Part shown: in pieces, positions 42,101-57,100 of the stretch | Numbering within the stretch: the first letter of the stretch is position 1 | Layout of the letters: every line of letters begins with the position of its first letter | Assembly (NCBI GenBank): GCA_964019425.1 | Contig: OZ025785.1 | Location: 333,501 to 397,500 of the forward strand | DNA from: Flectonema sp. DT1601 | Taxonomy: Eukaryota; Euglenozoa; Diplonemea; Diplonemida; Diplonemidae | DNA length: 64,000 nt | Reading direction: 5' to 3' | Made by a program: the position numbers and the translations under genes | The notes under the pieces: generated by a model | Seen by the model: only the letters and a program-made list of their open reading frames with translations | What the model was told of the DNA's origin: nothing | Database searches by the model: none

Positions 42101-45100
42101 AACTATGAACTACAAATGACTTAGCCTGTTATTATAATGCCACAGGCAGGCCCTGCATTCAGCAACTATCCAGCAGTGCTTGGATGTCCTGATCTTCTTC
42201 TAAAAAAAAGAAAGAAAAACAAAACTGTAGCTGGGATCACTCAGGATCAACAGACTACCAATGCTACCTGTTGTACTTGCTCACTATGGGGGGTGATGCC
42301 AAACACCCAGAAGTACTAAACTACTTTCCTTCTTGCTGCCCAGGAGTTTCTGACCAGAACTAATAGAAAATAAAAAGTAGATGGGAAACAATAAAAAGTA
42401 AAATGGATATAACTGAAGTTAAACAAGACAAATGAGGTAACAGACCAGAACAGAAAGAGAATTGTAATAGAAGATTACAAATAAAAAAAATGCAAGTATC
42501 AACACATTATCAAGATACACCAGCAGCTAACAAACAACATAAAATTGAAGATCAGTTGCCAGAGTATTTCAACCATGGTAGAATACTCGCCCCTCTGGCA
42601 GGGATTATCCCAGACTTGTCCTTTAATTTAGTTGGACACCATGGCTTACAACCCTTCCAGAGGGAAGCACCATTATGACTTCTATTTTTTTTCTTCAAGA
42701 AAATCATAAGGTGGGAACAAAGAAAAATGCTAAGAGGAACCCCTTATTAACACCTAAGACATCTAAACTGCAGCCCAGCTTATGCCCAATGCACTAACAG
42801 GTCATTCCCTCACACTCAGATCAAAAAATCAAAGTTCAGAGTGCATCTTAGCGTGAATGAGAGAATTTCCTCCCGCTTTTTTTGAACAAAAGGGATAGAA
42901 GAGGGGATAGAAAACGAACATAACAATAAGATTCTAAGTGAGAAACACTTAGCAGAAACACTTAGCAGCTTTTAAGGAGCTGAAAAGCAAAAAAAATATC
43001 TAAGTGAGAAACACTTAGTAGAAACAATTTGTAGCTAATTAAGCTGAAAATAAAAAAATAAAAAACTTCTAAGTGAGAAATACTTAGCAACTTTTAGAAC
43101 AAATATTTCAGTAAATAACCTGTAATGATTAAACCATTACAAGTTTGATGCCAAAACTGACAAAGACTGAGTTGAATTTCCAGGTGAGATTTGGACTGTT
43201 AGCTTTTGGCTAAGGCCCTCCCTGAAGAGCAAGAACAAAAAAACTACTCACACCTGAAGAAAACATACACAAAGAACACACTGTAAGCTGTGCGTGTATT
43301 TTGTGTTTGTCACAACAGGAGAGAAAAGAAAGAATGTCAAGGTTGATCACCTTGCCTATCAACGCACAACATTGGTGGTCTCTACTAGACCCTGAGTGAT
43401 CCCACTGGATCTCTCATCGTTCATAGTACCTATGTGAAGTTATAAAATCAAAGGTAAACTATGAACTACAAATGACTTAGCCTGTTATTATAATGCCACA
43501 GGCAGGCCCTGCATTCAGCAACTATCCAGCAGTGCTTGGATGTCCTGATCTTCTTCTAAAAAAAAGAAAGAAAAACAAAACTGTAGCTGGGATCACTCAG
43601 GATCAACAGACTACCAATGCTACCTGTTGTACTTGCTCACTATGGGGGGTGATGCCAAACACCCAGAAGTACTAAACTACTTTCCTTCTTGCTGCCCAGG
43701 AGTTTCTGACCAGAACTAATAGAAAATAAAAAGTAGATGGGAAACAATAAAAAGTAAAATGGATATAACTGAAGTTAAACAAGACAAATGAGGTAACAGA
43801 CCAGAACAGAAAGAGAATTGTAATAGAAGATTACAAATAAAAAAAATGCAAGTATCAACACATTATCAAGATACACCAGCAGCTAACAAACAACATAAAA
43901 TTGAAGATCAGTTGCCAGAGTATTTCAACCATGGTAGAATACTCGCCCCTCTGGCAGGGATTATCCCAGACTTGTCCTTTAATTTAGTTGGACACCATGG
44001 CTTACAACCCTTCCAGAGGGAAGCACCATTATGACTTCTATTTTTTTTCTTCAAGAAAATCATAAGGTGGGAACAAAGAAAAATGCTAAGAGGAACCCCT
44101 TATTAACACCTAAGACATCTAAACTGCAGCCCAGCTTATGCCCAATGCACTAACAGGTCATTCCCTCACACTCAGATCAAAAAATCAAAGTTCAGAGTGC
44201 ATCTTAGCGTGAATGAGAGAATTTCCTCCCGCTTTTTTTGAACAAAAGGGATAGAAGAGGGGATAGAAAACGAACATAACAATAAGATTCTAAGTGAGAA
44301 ACACTTAGCAGAAACACTTAGCAGCTTTTAAGGAGCTGAAAAGCAAAAAAAATATCTAAGTGAGAAACACTTAGTAGAAACAATTTGTAGCTAATTAAGC
44401 TGAAAATAAAAAAATAAAAAACTTCTAAGTGAGAAATACTTAGCAACTTTTAGAACAAATATTTCAGTAAATAACCTGTAATGATTAAACCATTACAAGT
44501 TTGATGCCAAAACTGACAAAGACTGAGTTGAATTTCCAGGTGAGATTTGGACTGTTAGCTTTTGGCTAAGGCCCTCCCTGAAGAGCAAGAACAAAAAAAC
44601 TACTCACACCTGAAGAAAACATACACAAAGAACACACTGTAAGCTGTGCGTGTATTTTGTGTTTGTCACAACAGGAGAGAAAAGAAAGAATGTCAAGGTT
44701 GATCACCTTGCCTATCAACGCACAACATTGGTGGTCTCTACTAGACCCTGAGTGATCCCACTGGATCTCTCATCGTTCATAGTACCTATGTGAAGTTATA
44801 AAATCAAAGGTAAACTATGAACTACAAATGACTTAGCCTGTTATTATAATGCCACAGGCAGGCCCTGCATTCAGCAACTATCCAGCAGTGCTTGGATGTC
44901 CTGATCTTCTTCTAAAAAAAAGAAAGAAAAACAAAACTGTAGCTGGGATCACTCAGGATCAACAGACTACCAATGCTACCTGTTGTACTTGCTCACTATG
45001 GGGGGTGATGCCAAACACCCAGAAGTACTAAACTACTTTCCTTCTTGCTGCCCAGGAGTTTCTGACCAGAACTAATAGAAAATAAAAAGTAGATGGGAAA

Positions 45101-48100
45101 CAATAAAAAGTAAAATGGATATAACTGAAGTTAAACAAGACAAATGAGGTAACAGACCAGAACAGAAAGAGAATTGTAATAGAAGATTACAAATAAAAAA
45201 AATGCAAGTATCAACACATTATCAAGATACACCAGCAGCTAACAAACAACATAAAATTGAAGATCAGTTGCCAGAGTATTTCAACCATGGTAGAATACTC
45301 GCCCCTCTGGCAGGGATTATCCCAGACTTGTCCTTTAATTTAGTTGGACACCATGGCTTACAACCCTTCCAGAGGGAAGCACCATTATGACTTCTATTTT
45401 TTTTCTTCAAGAAAATCATAAGGTGGGAACAAAGAAAAATGCTAAGAGGAACCCCTTATTAACACCTAAGACATCTAAACTGCAGCCCAGCTTATGCCCA
45501 ATGCACTAACAGGTCATTCCCTCACACTCAGATCAAAAAATCAAAGTTCAGAGTGCATCTTAGCGTGAATGAGAGAATTTCCTCCCGCTTTTTTTGAACA
45601 AAAGGGATAGAAGAGGGGATAGAAAACGAACATAACAATAAGATTCTAAGTGAGAAACACTTAGCAGAAACACTTAGCAGCTTTTAAGGAGCTGAAAAGC
45701 AAAAAAAATATCTAAGTGAGAAACACTTAGTAGAAACAATTTGTAGCTAATTAAGCTGAAAATAAAAAAATAAAAAACTTCTAAGTGAGAAATACTTAGC
45801 AACTTTTAGAACAAATATTTCAGTAAATAACCTGTAATGATTAAACCATTACAAGTTTGATGCCAAAACTGACAAAGACTGAGTTGAATTTCCAGGTGAG
45901 ATTTGGACTGTTAGCTTTTGGCTAAGGCCCTCCCTGAAGAGCAAGAACAAAAAAACTACTCACACCTGAAGAAAACATACACAAAGAACACACTGTAAGC
46001 TGTGCGTGTATTTTGTGTTTGTCACAACAGGAGAGAAAAGAAAGAATGTCAAGGTTGATCACCTTGCCTATCAACGCACAACATTGGTGGTCTCTACTAG
46101 ACCCTGAGTGATCCCACTGGATCTCTCATCGTTCATAGTACCTATGTGAAGTTATAAAATCAAAGGTAAACTATGAACTACAAATGACTTAGCCTGTTAT
46201 TATAATGCCACAGGCAGGCCCTGCATTCAGCAACTATCCAGCAGTGCTTGGATGTCCTGATCTTCTTCTAAAAAAAAGAAAGAAAAACAAAACTGTAGCT
46301 GGGATCACTCAGGATCAACAGACTACCAATGCTACCTGTTGTACTTGCTCACTATGGGGGGTGATGCCAAACACCCAGAAGTACTAAACTACTTTCCTTC
46401 TTGCTGCCCAGGAGTTTCTGACCAGAACTAATAGAAAATAAAAAGTAGATGGGAAACAATAAAAAGTAAAATGGATATAACTGAAGTTAAACAAGACAAA
46501 TGAGGTAACAGACCAGAACAGAAAGAGAATTGTAATAGAAGATTACAAATAAAAAAAATGCAAGTATCAACACATTATCAAGATACACCAGCAGCTAACA
46601 AACAACATAAAATTGAAGATCAGTTGCCAGAGTATTTCAACCATGGTAGAATACTCGCCCCTCTGGCAGGGATTATCCCAGACTTGTCCTTTAATTTAGT
46701 TGGACACCATGGCTTACAACCCTTCCAGAGGGAAGCACCATTATGACTTCTATTTTTTTTCTTCAAGAAAATCATAAGGTGGGAACAAAGAAAAATGCTA
46801 AGAGGAACCCCTTATTAACACCTAAGACATCTAAACTGCAGCCCAGCTTATGCCCAATGCACTAACAGGTCATTCCCTCACACTCAGATCAAAAAATCAA
46901 AGTTCAGAGTGCATCTTAGCGTGAATGAGAGAATTTCCTCCCGCTTTTTTTGAACAAAAGGGATAGAAGAGGGGATAGAAAACGAACATAACAATAAGAT
47001 TCTAAGTGAGAAACACTTAGCAGAAACACTTAGCAGCTTTTAAGGAGCTGAAAAGCAAAAAAAATATCTAAGTGAGAAACACTTAGTAGAAACAATTTGT
47101 AGCTAATTAAGCTGAAAATAAAAAAATAAAAAACTTCTAAGTGAGAAATACTTAGCAACTTTTAGAACAAATATTTCAGTAAATAACCTGTAATGATTAA
47201 ACCATTACAAGTTTGATGCCAAAACTGACAAAGACTGAGTTGAATTTCCAGGTGAGATTTGGACTGTTAGCTTTTGGCTAAGGCCCTCCCTGAAGAGCAA
47301 GAACAAAAAAACTACTCACACCTGAAGAAAACATACACAAAGAACACACTGTAAGCTGTGCGTGTATTTTGTGTTTGTCACAACAGGAGAGAAAAGAAAG
47401 AATGTCAAGGTTGATCACCTTGCCTATCAACGCACAACATTGGTGGTCTCTACTAGACCCTGAGTGATCCCACTGGATCTCTCATCGTTCATAGTACCTA
47501 TGTGAAGTTATAAAATCAAAGGTAAACTATGAACTACAAATGACTTAGCCTGTTATTATAATGCCACAGGCAGGCCCTGCATTCAGCAACTATCCAGCAG
47601 TGCTTGGATGTCCTGATCTTCTTCTAAAAAAAAGAAAGAAAAACAAAACTGTAGCTGGGATCACTCAGGATCAACAGACTACCAATGCTACCTGTTGTAC
47701 TTGCTCACTATGGGGGGTGATGCCAAACACCCAGAAGTACTAAACTACTTTCCTTCTTGCTGCCCAGGAGTTTCTGACCAGAACTAATAGAAAATAAAAA
47801 GTAGATGGGAAACAATAAAAAGTAAAATGGATATAACTGAAGTTAAACAAGACAAATGAGGTAACAGACCAGAACAGAAAGAGAATTGTAATAGAAGATT
47901 ACAAATAAAAAAAATGCAAGTATCAACACATTATCAAGATACACCAGCAGCTAACAAACAACATAAAATTGAAGATCAGTTGCCAGAGTATTTCAACCAT
48001 GGTAGAATACTCGCCCCTCTGGCAGGGATTATCCCAGACTTGTCCTTTAATTTAGTTGGACACCATGGCTTACAACCCTTCCAGAGGGAAGCACCATTAT

Positions 48101-51100
48101 GACTTCTATTTTTTTTCTTCAAGAAAATCATAAGGTGGGAACAAAGAAAAATGCTAAGAGGAACCCCTTATTAACACCTAAGACATCTAAACTGCAGCCC
48201 AGCTTATGCCCAATGCACTAACAGGTCATTCCCTCACACTCAGATCAAAAAATCAAAGTTCAGAGTGCATCTTAGCGTGAATGAGAGAATTTCCTCCCGC
48301 TTTTTTTGAACAAAAGGGATAGAAGAGGGGATAGAAAACGAACATAACAATAAGATTCTAAGTGAGAAACACTTAGCAGAAACACTTAGCAGCTTTTAAG
48401 GAGCTGAAAAGCAAAAAAAATATCTAAGTGAGAAACACTTAGTAGAAACAATTTGTAGCTAATTAAGCTGAAAATAAAAAAATGAAAAACTTCTAAGTGA
48501 GAAATACTTAGCAACTTTTAGAACAAATATTTCAGTAAATAACCTGTAATGATTAAACCATTACAAGTTTGATGCCAAAACTGACAAAGACTGAGTTGAA
48601 TTTCCAGGTGAGATTTGGACTGTTAGCTTTTGGCTAAGGCCCTCCCTGAAGAGCAAGAACAAAAAAACTACTCACACCTGAAGAAAACATACACAAAGAA
48701 CACACTGTAAGCTGTGCGTGTATTTTGTGTTTGTCACAACAGGAGAGAAAAGAAAGAATGTCAAGGTTGATCACCTTGCCTATCAACGCACAACATTGGT
48801 GGTCTCTACTAGACCCTGAGTGATCCCACTGGATCTCTCATCGTTCATAGTACCTATGTGAAGTTATAAAATCAAAGGTAAACTATGAACTACAAATGAC
48901 TTAGCCTGTTATTATAATGCCACAGGCAGGCCCTGCATTCAGCAACTATCCAGCAGTGCTTGGATGTCCTGATCTTCTTCTAAAAAAAAGAAAGAAAAAC
49001 AAAACTGTAGCTGGGATCACTCAGGATCAACAGACTACCAATGCTACCTGTTGTACTTGCTCACTATGGGGGGTGATGCCAAACACCCAGAAGTACTAAA
49101 CTACTTTCCTTCTTGCTGCCCAGGAGTTTCTGACCAGAACTAATAGAAAATAAAAAGTAGATGGGAAACAATAAAAAGTAAAATGGATATAACTGAAGTT
49201 AAACAAGACAAATGAGGTAACAGACCAGAACAGAAAGAGAATTGTAATAGAAGATTACAAATAAAAAAAATGCAAGTATCAACACATTATCAAGATACAC
49301 CAGCAGCTAACAAACAACATAAAATTGAAGATCAGTTGCCAGAGTATTTCAACCATGGTAGAATACTCGCCCCTCTGGCAGGGATTATCCCAGACTTGTC
49401 CTTTAATTTAGTTGGACACCATGGCTTACAACCCTTCCAGAGGGAAGCACCATTATGACTTCTATTTTTTTTCTTCAAGAAAATCATAAGGTGGGAACAA
49501 AGAAAAATGCTAAGAGGAACCCCTTATTAACACCTAAGACATCTAAACTGCAGCCCAGCTTATGCCCAATGCACTAACAGGTCATTCCCTCACACTCAGA
49601 TCAAAAAATCAAAGTTCAGAGTGCATCTTAGCGTGAATGAGAGAATTTCCTCCCGCTTTTTTTGAACAAAAGGGATAGAAGAGGGGATAGAAAACGAACA
49701 TAACAATAAGATTCTAAGTGAGAAACACTTAGCAGAAACACTTAGCAGCTTTTAAGGAGCTGAAAAGCAAAAAAAATATCTAAGTGAGAAACACTTAGTA
49801 GAAACAATTTGTAGCTAATTAAGCTGAAAATAAAAAAATAAAAAACTTCTAAGTGAGAAATACTTAGCAACTTTTAGAACAAATATTTCAGTAAATAACC
49901 TGTAATGATTAAACCATTACAAGTTTGATGCCAAAACTGACAAAGACTGAGTTGAATTTCCAGGTGAGATTTGGACTGTTAGCTTTTGGCTAAGGCCCTC
50001 CCTGAAGAGCAAGAACAAAAAAACTACTCACACCTGAAGAAAACATACACAAAGAACACACTGTAAGCTGTGCGTGTATTTTGTGTTTGTCACAACAGGA
50101 GAGAAAAGAAAGAATGTCAAGGTTGATCACCTTGCCTATCAACGCACAACATTGGTGGTCTCTACTAGACCCTGAGTGATCCCACTGGATCTCTCATCGT
50201 TCATAGTACCTATGTGAAGTTATAAAATCAAAGGTAAACTATGAACTACAAATGACTTAGCCTGTTATTATAATGCCACAGGCAGGCCCTGCATTCAGCA
50301 ACTATCCAGCAGTGCTTGGATGTCCTGATCTTCTTCTAAAAAAAAGAAAGAAAAACAAAACTGTAGCTGGGATCACTCAGGATCAACAGACTACCAATGC
50401 TACCTGTTGTACTTGCTCACTATGGGGGGTGATGCCAAACACCCAGAAGTACTAAACTACTTTCCTTCTTGCTGCCCAGGAGTTTCTGACCAGAACTAAT
50501 AGAAAATAAAAAGTAGATGGGAAACAATAAAAAGTAAAATGGATATAACTGAAGTTAAACAAGACAAATGAGGTAACAGACCAGAACAGAAAGAGAATTG
50601 TAATAGAAGATTACAAATAAAAAAAATGCAAGTATCAACACATTATCAAGATACACCAGCAGCTAACAAACAACATAAAATTGAAGATCAGTTGCCAGAG
50701 TATTTCAACCATGGTAGAATACTCGCCCCTCTGGCAGGGATTATCCCAGACTTGTCCTTTAATTTAGTTGGACACCATGGCTTACAACCCTTCCAGAGGG
50801 AAGCACCATTATGACTTCTATTTTTTTTCTTCAAGAAAATCATAAGGTGGGAACAAAGAAAAATGCTAAGAGGAACCCCTTATTAACACCTAAGACATCT
50901 AAACTGCAGCCCAGCTTATGCCCAATGCACTAACAGGTCATTCCCTCACACTCAGATCAAAAAATCAAAGTTCAGAGTGCATCTTAGCGTGAATGAGAGA
51001 ATTTCCTCCCGCTTTTTTTGAACAAAAGGGATAGAAGAGGGGATAGAAAACGAACATAACAATAAGATTCTAAGTGAGAAACACTTAGCAGAAACACTTA

Positions 51101-54100
51101 GCAGCTTTTAAGGAGCTGAAAAGCAAAAAAAATATCTAAGTGAGAAACACTTAGTAGAAACAATTTGTAGCTAATTAAGCTGAAAATAAAAAAATAAAAA
51201 ACTTCTAAGTGAGAAATACTTAGCAACTTTTAGAACAAATATTTCAGTAAATAACCTGTAATGATTAAACCATTACAAGTTTGATGCCAAAACTGACAAA
51301 GACTGAGTTGAATTTCCAGGTGAGACTTGGACTGTTAGCTTTTGGCTAAGGCCCTCCCTGAAGAGCAAGAACAAAAAAACTACTCACACCTGAAGAAAAC
51401 ATACACAAAGAACACACTGTAAGCTGTGCGTGTATTTTGTGTTTGTCACAACAGGAGAGAAAAGAAAGAATGTCAAGGTTGATCACCTTGCCTATCAACG
51501 CACAACATTGGTGGTCTCTACTAGACCCTGAGTGATCCCACTGGATCTCTCATCGTTCATAGTACCTATGTGAAGTTATAAAATCAAAGGTAAACTATGA
51601 ACTACAAATGACTTAGCCTGTTATTATAATGCCACAGGCAGGCCCTGCATTCAGCAACTATCCAGCAGTGCTTGGATGTCCTGATCTTCTTCTAAAAAAA
51701 AGAAAGAAAAACAAAACTGTAGCTGGGATCACTCAGGATCAACAGACTACCAATGCTACCTGTTGTACTTGCTCACTATGGGGGGTGATGCCAAACACCC
51801 AGAAGTACTAAACTACTTTCCTTCTTGCTGCCCAGGAGTTTCTGACCAGAACTAATAGAAAATAAAAAGTAGATGGGAAACAATAAAAAGTAAAATGGAT
51901 ATAACTGAAGTTAAACAAGACAAATGAGGTAACAGACCAGAACAGAAAGAGAATTGTAATAGAAGATTACAAATAAAAAAAATGCAAGTATCAACACATT
52001 ATCAAGATACACCAGCAGCTAACAAACAACATAAAATTGAAGATCAGTTGCCAGAGTATTTCAACCATGGTAGAATACTCGCCCCTCTGGCAGGGATTAT
52101 CCCAGACTTGTCCTTTAATTTAGTTGGACACCATGGCTTACAACCCTTCCAGAGGGAAGCACCATTATGACTTCTATTTTTTTTCTTCAAGAAAATCATA
52201 AGGTGGGAACAAAGAAAAATGCTAAGAGGAACCCCTTATTAACACCTAAGACATCTAAACTGCAGCCCAGCTTATGCCCAATGCACTAACAGGTCATTCC
52301 CTCACACTCAGATCAAAAAATCAAAGTTCAGAGTGCATCTTAGCGTGAATGAGAGAATTTCCTCCCGCTTTTTTTGAACAAAAGGGATAGAAGAGGGGAT
52401 AGAAAACGAACATAACAATAAGATTCTAAGTGAGAAACACTTAGCAGAAACACTTAGCAGCTTTTAAGGAGCTGAAAAGCAAAAAAAATATCTAAGTGAG
52501 AAACACTTAGTAGAAACAATTTGTAGCTAATTAAGCTGAAAATAAAAAAATAAAAAACTTCTAAGTGAGAAATACTTAGCAACTTTTAGAACAAATATTT
52601 CAGTAAATAACCTGTAATGATTAAACCATTACAAGTTTGATGCCAAAACTGACAAAGACTGAGTTGAATTTCCAGGTGAGATTTGGACTGTTAGCTTTTG
52701 GCTAAGGCCCTCCCTGAAGAGCAAGAACAAAAAAACTACTCACACCTGAAGAAAACATACACAAAGAACACACTGTAAGCTGTGCGTGTATTTTGTGTTT
52801 GTCACAACAGGAGAGAAAAGAAAGAATGTCAAGGTTGATCACCTTGCCTATCAACGCACAACATTGGTGGTCTCTACTAGACCCTGAGTGATCCCACTGG
52901 ATCTCTCATCGTTCATAGTACCTATGTGAAGTTATAAAATCAAAGGTAAACTATGAACTACAAATGACTTAGCCTGTTATTATAATGCCACAGGCAGGCC
53001 CTGCATTCAGCAACTATCCAGCAGTGCTTGGATGTCCTGATCTTCTTCTAAAAAAAAGAAAGAAAAACAAAACTGTAGCTGGGATCACTCAGGATCAACA
53101 GACTACCAATGCTACCTGTTGTACTTGCTCACTATGGGGGGTGATGCCAAACACCCAGAAGTACTAAACTACTTTCCTTCTTGCTGCCCAGGAGTTTCTG
53201 ACCAGAACTAATAGAAAATAAAAAGTAGATGGGAAACAATAAAAAGTAAAATGGATATAACTGAAGTTAAACAAGACAAATGAGGTAACAGACCAGAACA
53301 GAAAGAGAATTGTAATAGAAGATTACAAATAAAAAAAATGCAAGTATCAACACATTATCAAGATACACCAGCAGCTAACAAACAACATAAAATTGAAGAT
53401 CAGTTGCCAGAGTATTTCAACCATGGTAGAATACTCGCCCCTCTGGCAGGGATTATCCCAGACTTGTCCTTTAATTTAGTTGGACACCATGGCTTACAAC
53501 CCTTCCAGAGGGAAGCACCATTATGACTTCTATTTTTTTTCTTCAAGAAAATCATAAGGTGGGAACAAAGAAAAATGCTAAGAGGAACCCCTTATTAACA
53601 CCTAAGACATCTAAACTGCAGCCCAGCTTATGCCCAATGCACTAACAGGTCATTCCCTCACACTCAGATCAAAAAATCAAAGTTCAGAGTGCATCTTAGC
53701 GTGAATGAGAGAATTTCCTCCCGCTTTTTTTGAACAAAAGGGATAGAAGAGGGGATAGAAAACGAACATAACAATAAGATTCTAAGTGAGAAACACTTAG
53801 CAGAAACACTTAGCAGCTTTTAAGGAGCTGAAAAGCAAAAAAAATATCTAAGTGAGAAACACTTAGTAGAAACAATTTGTAGCTAATTAAGCTGAAAATA
53901 AAAAAATAAAAAACTTCTAAGTGAGAAATACTTAGCAACTTTTAGAACAAATATTTCAGTAAATAACCTGTAATGATTAAACCATTACAAGTTTGATGCC
54001 AAAACTGACAAAGACTGAGTTGAATTTCCAGGTGAGATTTGGACTGTTAGCTTTTGGCTAAGGCCCTCCCTGAAGAGCAAGAACAAAAAAACTACTCACA

Positions 54101-57100
54101 CCTGAAGAAAACATACACAAAGAACACACTGTAAGCTGTGCGTGTATTTTGTGTTTGTCACAACAGGAGAGAAAAGAAAGAATGTCAAGGTTGATCACCT
54201 TGCCTATCAACGCACAACATTGGTGGTCTCTACTAGACCCTGAGTGATCCCACTGGATCTCTCATCGTTCATAGTACCTATGTGAAGTTATAAAATCAAA
54301 GGTAAACTATGAACTACAAATGACTTAGCCTGTTATTATAATGCCACAGGCAGGCCCTGCATTCAGCAACTATCCAGCAGTGCTTGGATGTCCTGATCTT
54401 CTTCTAAAAAAAAGAAAGAAAAACAAAACTGTAGCTGGGATCACTCAGGATCAACAGACTACCAATGCTACCTGTTGTACTTGCTCACTATGGGGGGTGA
54501 TGCCAAACACCCAGAAGTACTAAACTACTTTCCTTCTTGCTGCCCAGGAGTTTCTGACCAGAACTAATAGAAAATAAAAAGTAGATGGGAAACAATAAAA
54601 AGTAAAATGGATATAACTGAAGTTAAACAAGACAAATGAGGTAACAGACCAGAACAGAAAGAGAATTGTAATAGAAGATTACAAATAAAAAAAATGCAAG
54701 TATCAACACATTATCAAGATACACCAGCAGCTAACAAACAACATAAAATTGAAGATCAGTTGCCAGAGTATTTCAACCATGGTAGAATACTCGCCCCTCT
54801 GGCAGGGATTATCCCAGACTTGTCCTTTAATTTAGTTGGACACCATGGCTTACAACCCTTCCAGAGGGAAGCACCATTATGACTTCTATTTTTTTTCTTC
54901 AAGAAAATCATAAGGTGGGAACAAAGAAAAATGCTAAGAGGAACCCCTTATTAACACCTAAGACATCTAAACTGCAGCCCAGCTTATGCCCAATGCACTA
55001 ACAGGTCATTCCCTCACACTCAGATCAAAAAATCAAAGTTCAGAGTGCATCTTAGCGTGAATGAGAGAATTTCCTCCCGCTTTTTTTGAACAAAAGGGAT
55101 AGAAGAGGGGATAGAAAACGAACATAACAATAAGATTCTAAGTGAGAAACACTTAGCAGAAACACTTAGCAGCTTTTAAGGAGCTGAAAAGCAAAAAAAA
55201 TATCTAAGTGAGAAACACTTAGTAGAAACAATTTGTAGCTAATTAAGCTGAAAATAAAAAAATAAAAAACTTCTAAGTGAGAAATACTTAGCAACTTTTA
55301 GAACAAATATTTCAGTAAATAACCTGTAATGATTAAACCATTACAAGTTTGATGCCAAAACTGACAAAGACTGAGTTGAATTTCCAGGTGAGATTTGGAC
55401 TGTTAGCTTTTGGCTAAGGCCCTCCCTGAAGAGCAAGAACAAAAAAACTACTCACACCTGAAGAAAACATACACAAAGAACACACTGTAAGCTGTGCGTG
55501 TATTTTGTGTTTGTCACAACAGGAGAGAAAAGAAAGAATGTCAAGGTTGATCACCTTGCCTATCAACGCACAACATTGGTGGTCTCTACTAGACCCTGAG
55601 TGATCCCACTGGATCTCTCATCGTTCATAGTACCTATGTGAAGTTATAAAATCAAAGGTAAACTATGAACTACAAATGACTTAGCCTGTTATTATAATGC
55701 CACAGGCAGGCCCTGCATTCAGCAACTATCCAGCAGTGCTTGGATGTCCTGATCTTCTTCTAAAAAAAAGAAAGAAAAACAAAACTGTAGCTGGGATCAC
55801 TCAGGATCAACAGACTACCAATGCTACCTGTTGTACTTGCTCACTATGGGGGGTGATGCCAAACACCCAGAAGTACTAAACTACTTTCCTTCTTGCTGCC
55901 CAGGAGTTTCTGACCAGAACTAATAGAAAATAAAAAGTAGATGGGAAACAATAAAAAGTAAAATGGATATAACTGAAGTTAAACAAGACAAATGAGGTAA
56001 CAGACCAGAACAGAAAGAGAATTGTAATAGAAGATTACAAATAAAAAAAATGCAAGTATCAACACATTATCAAGATACACCAGCAGCTAACAAACAACAT
56101 AAAATTGAAGATCAGTTGCCAGAGTATTTCAACCATGGTAGAATACTCGCCCCTCTGGCAGGGATTATCCCAGACTTGTCCTTTAATTTAGTTGGACACC
56201 ATGGCTTACAACCCTTCCAGAGGGAAGCACCATTATGACTTCTATTTTTTTTCTTCAAGAAAATCATAAGGTGGGAACAAAGAAAAATGCTAAGAGGAAC
56301 CCCTTATTAACACCTAAGACATCTAAACTGCAGCCCAGCTTATGCCCAATGCACTAACAGGTCATTCCCTCACACTCAGATCAAAAAATCAAAGTTCAGA
56401 GTGCATCTTAGCGTGAATGAGAGAATTTCCTCCCGCTTTTTTTGAACAAAAGGGATAGAAGAGGGGATAGAAAACGAACATAACAATAAGATTCTAAGTG
56501 AGAAACACTTAGCAGAAACACTTAGCAGCTTTTAAGGAGCTGAAAAGCAAAAAAAATATCTAAGTGAGAAACACTTAGTAGAAACAATTTGTAGCTAATT
56601 AAGCTGAAAATAAAAAAATAAAAAACTTCTAAGTGAGAAATACTTAGCAACTTTTAGAACAAATATTTCAGTAAATAACCTGTAATGATTAAACCATTAC
56701 AAGTTTGATGCCAAAACTGACAAAGACTGAGTTGAATTTCCAGGTGAGATTTGGACTGTTAGCTTTTGGCTAAGGCCCTCCCTGAAGAGCAAGAACAAAA
56801 AAACTACTCACACCTGAAGAAAACATACACAAAGAACACACTGTAAGCTGTGCGTGTATTTTGTGTTTGTCACAACAGGAGAGAAAAGAAAGAATGTCAA
56901 GGTTGATCACCTTGCCTATCAACGCACAACATTGGTGGTCTCTACTAGACCCTGAGTGATCCCACTGGATCTCTCATCGTTCATAGTACCTATGTGAAGT
57001 TATAAAATCAAAGGTAAACTATGAACTACAAATGACTTAGCCTGTTATTATAATGCCACAGGCAGGCCCTGCATTCAGCAACTATCCAGCAGTGCTTGGA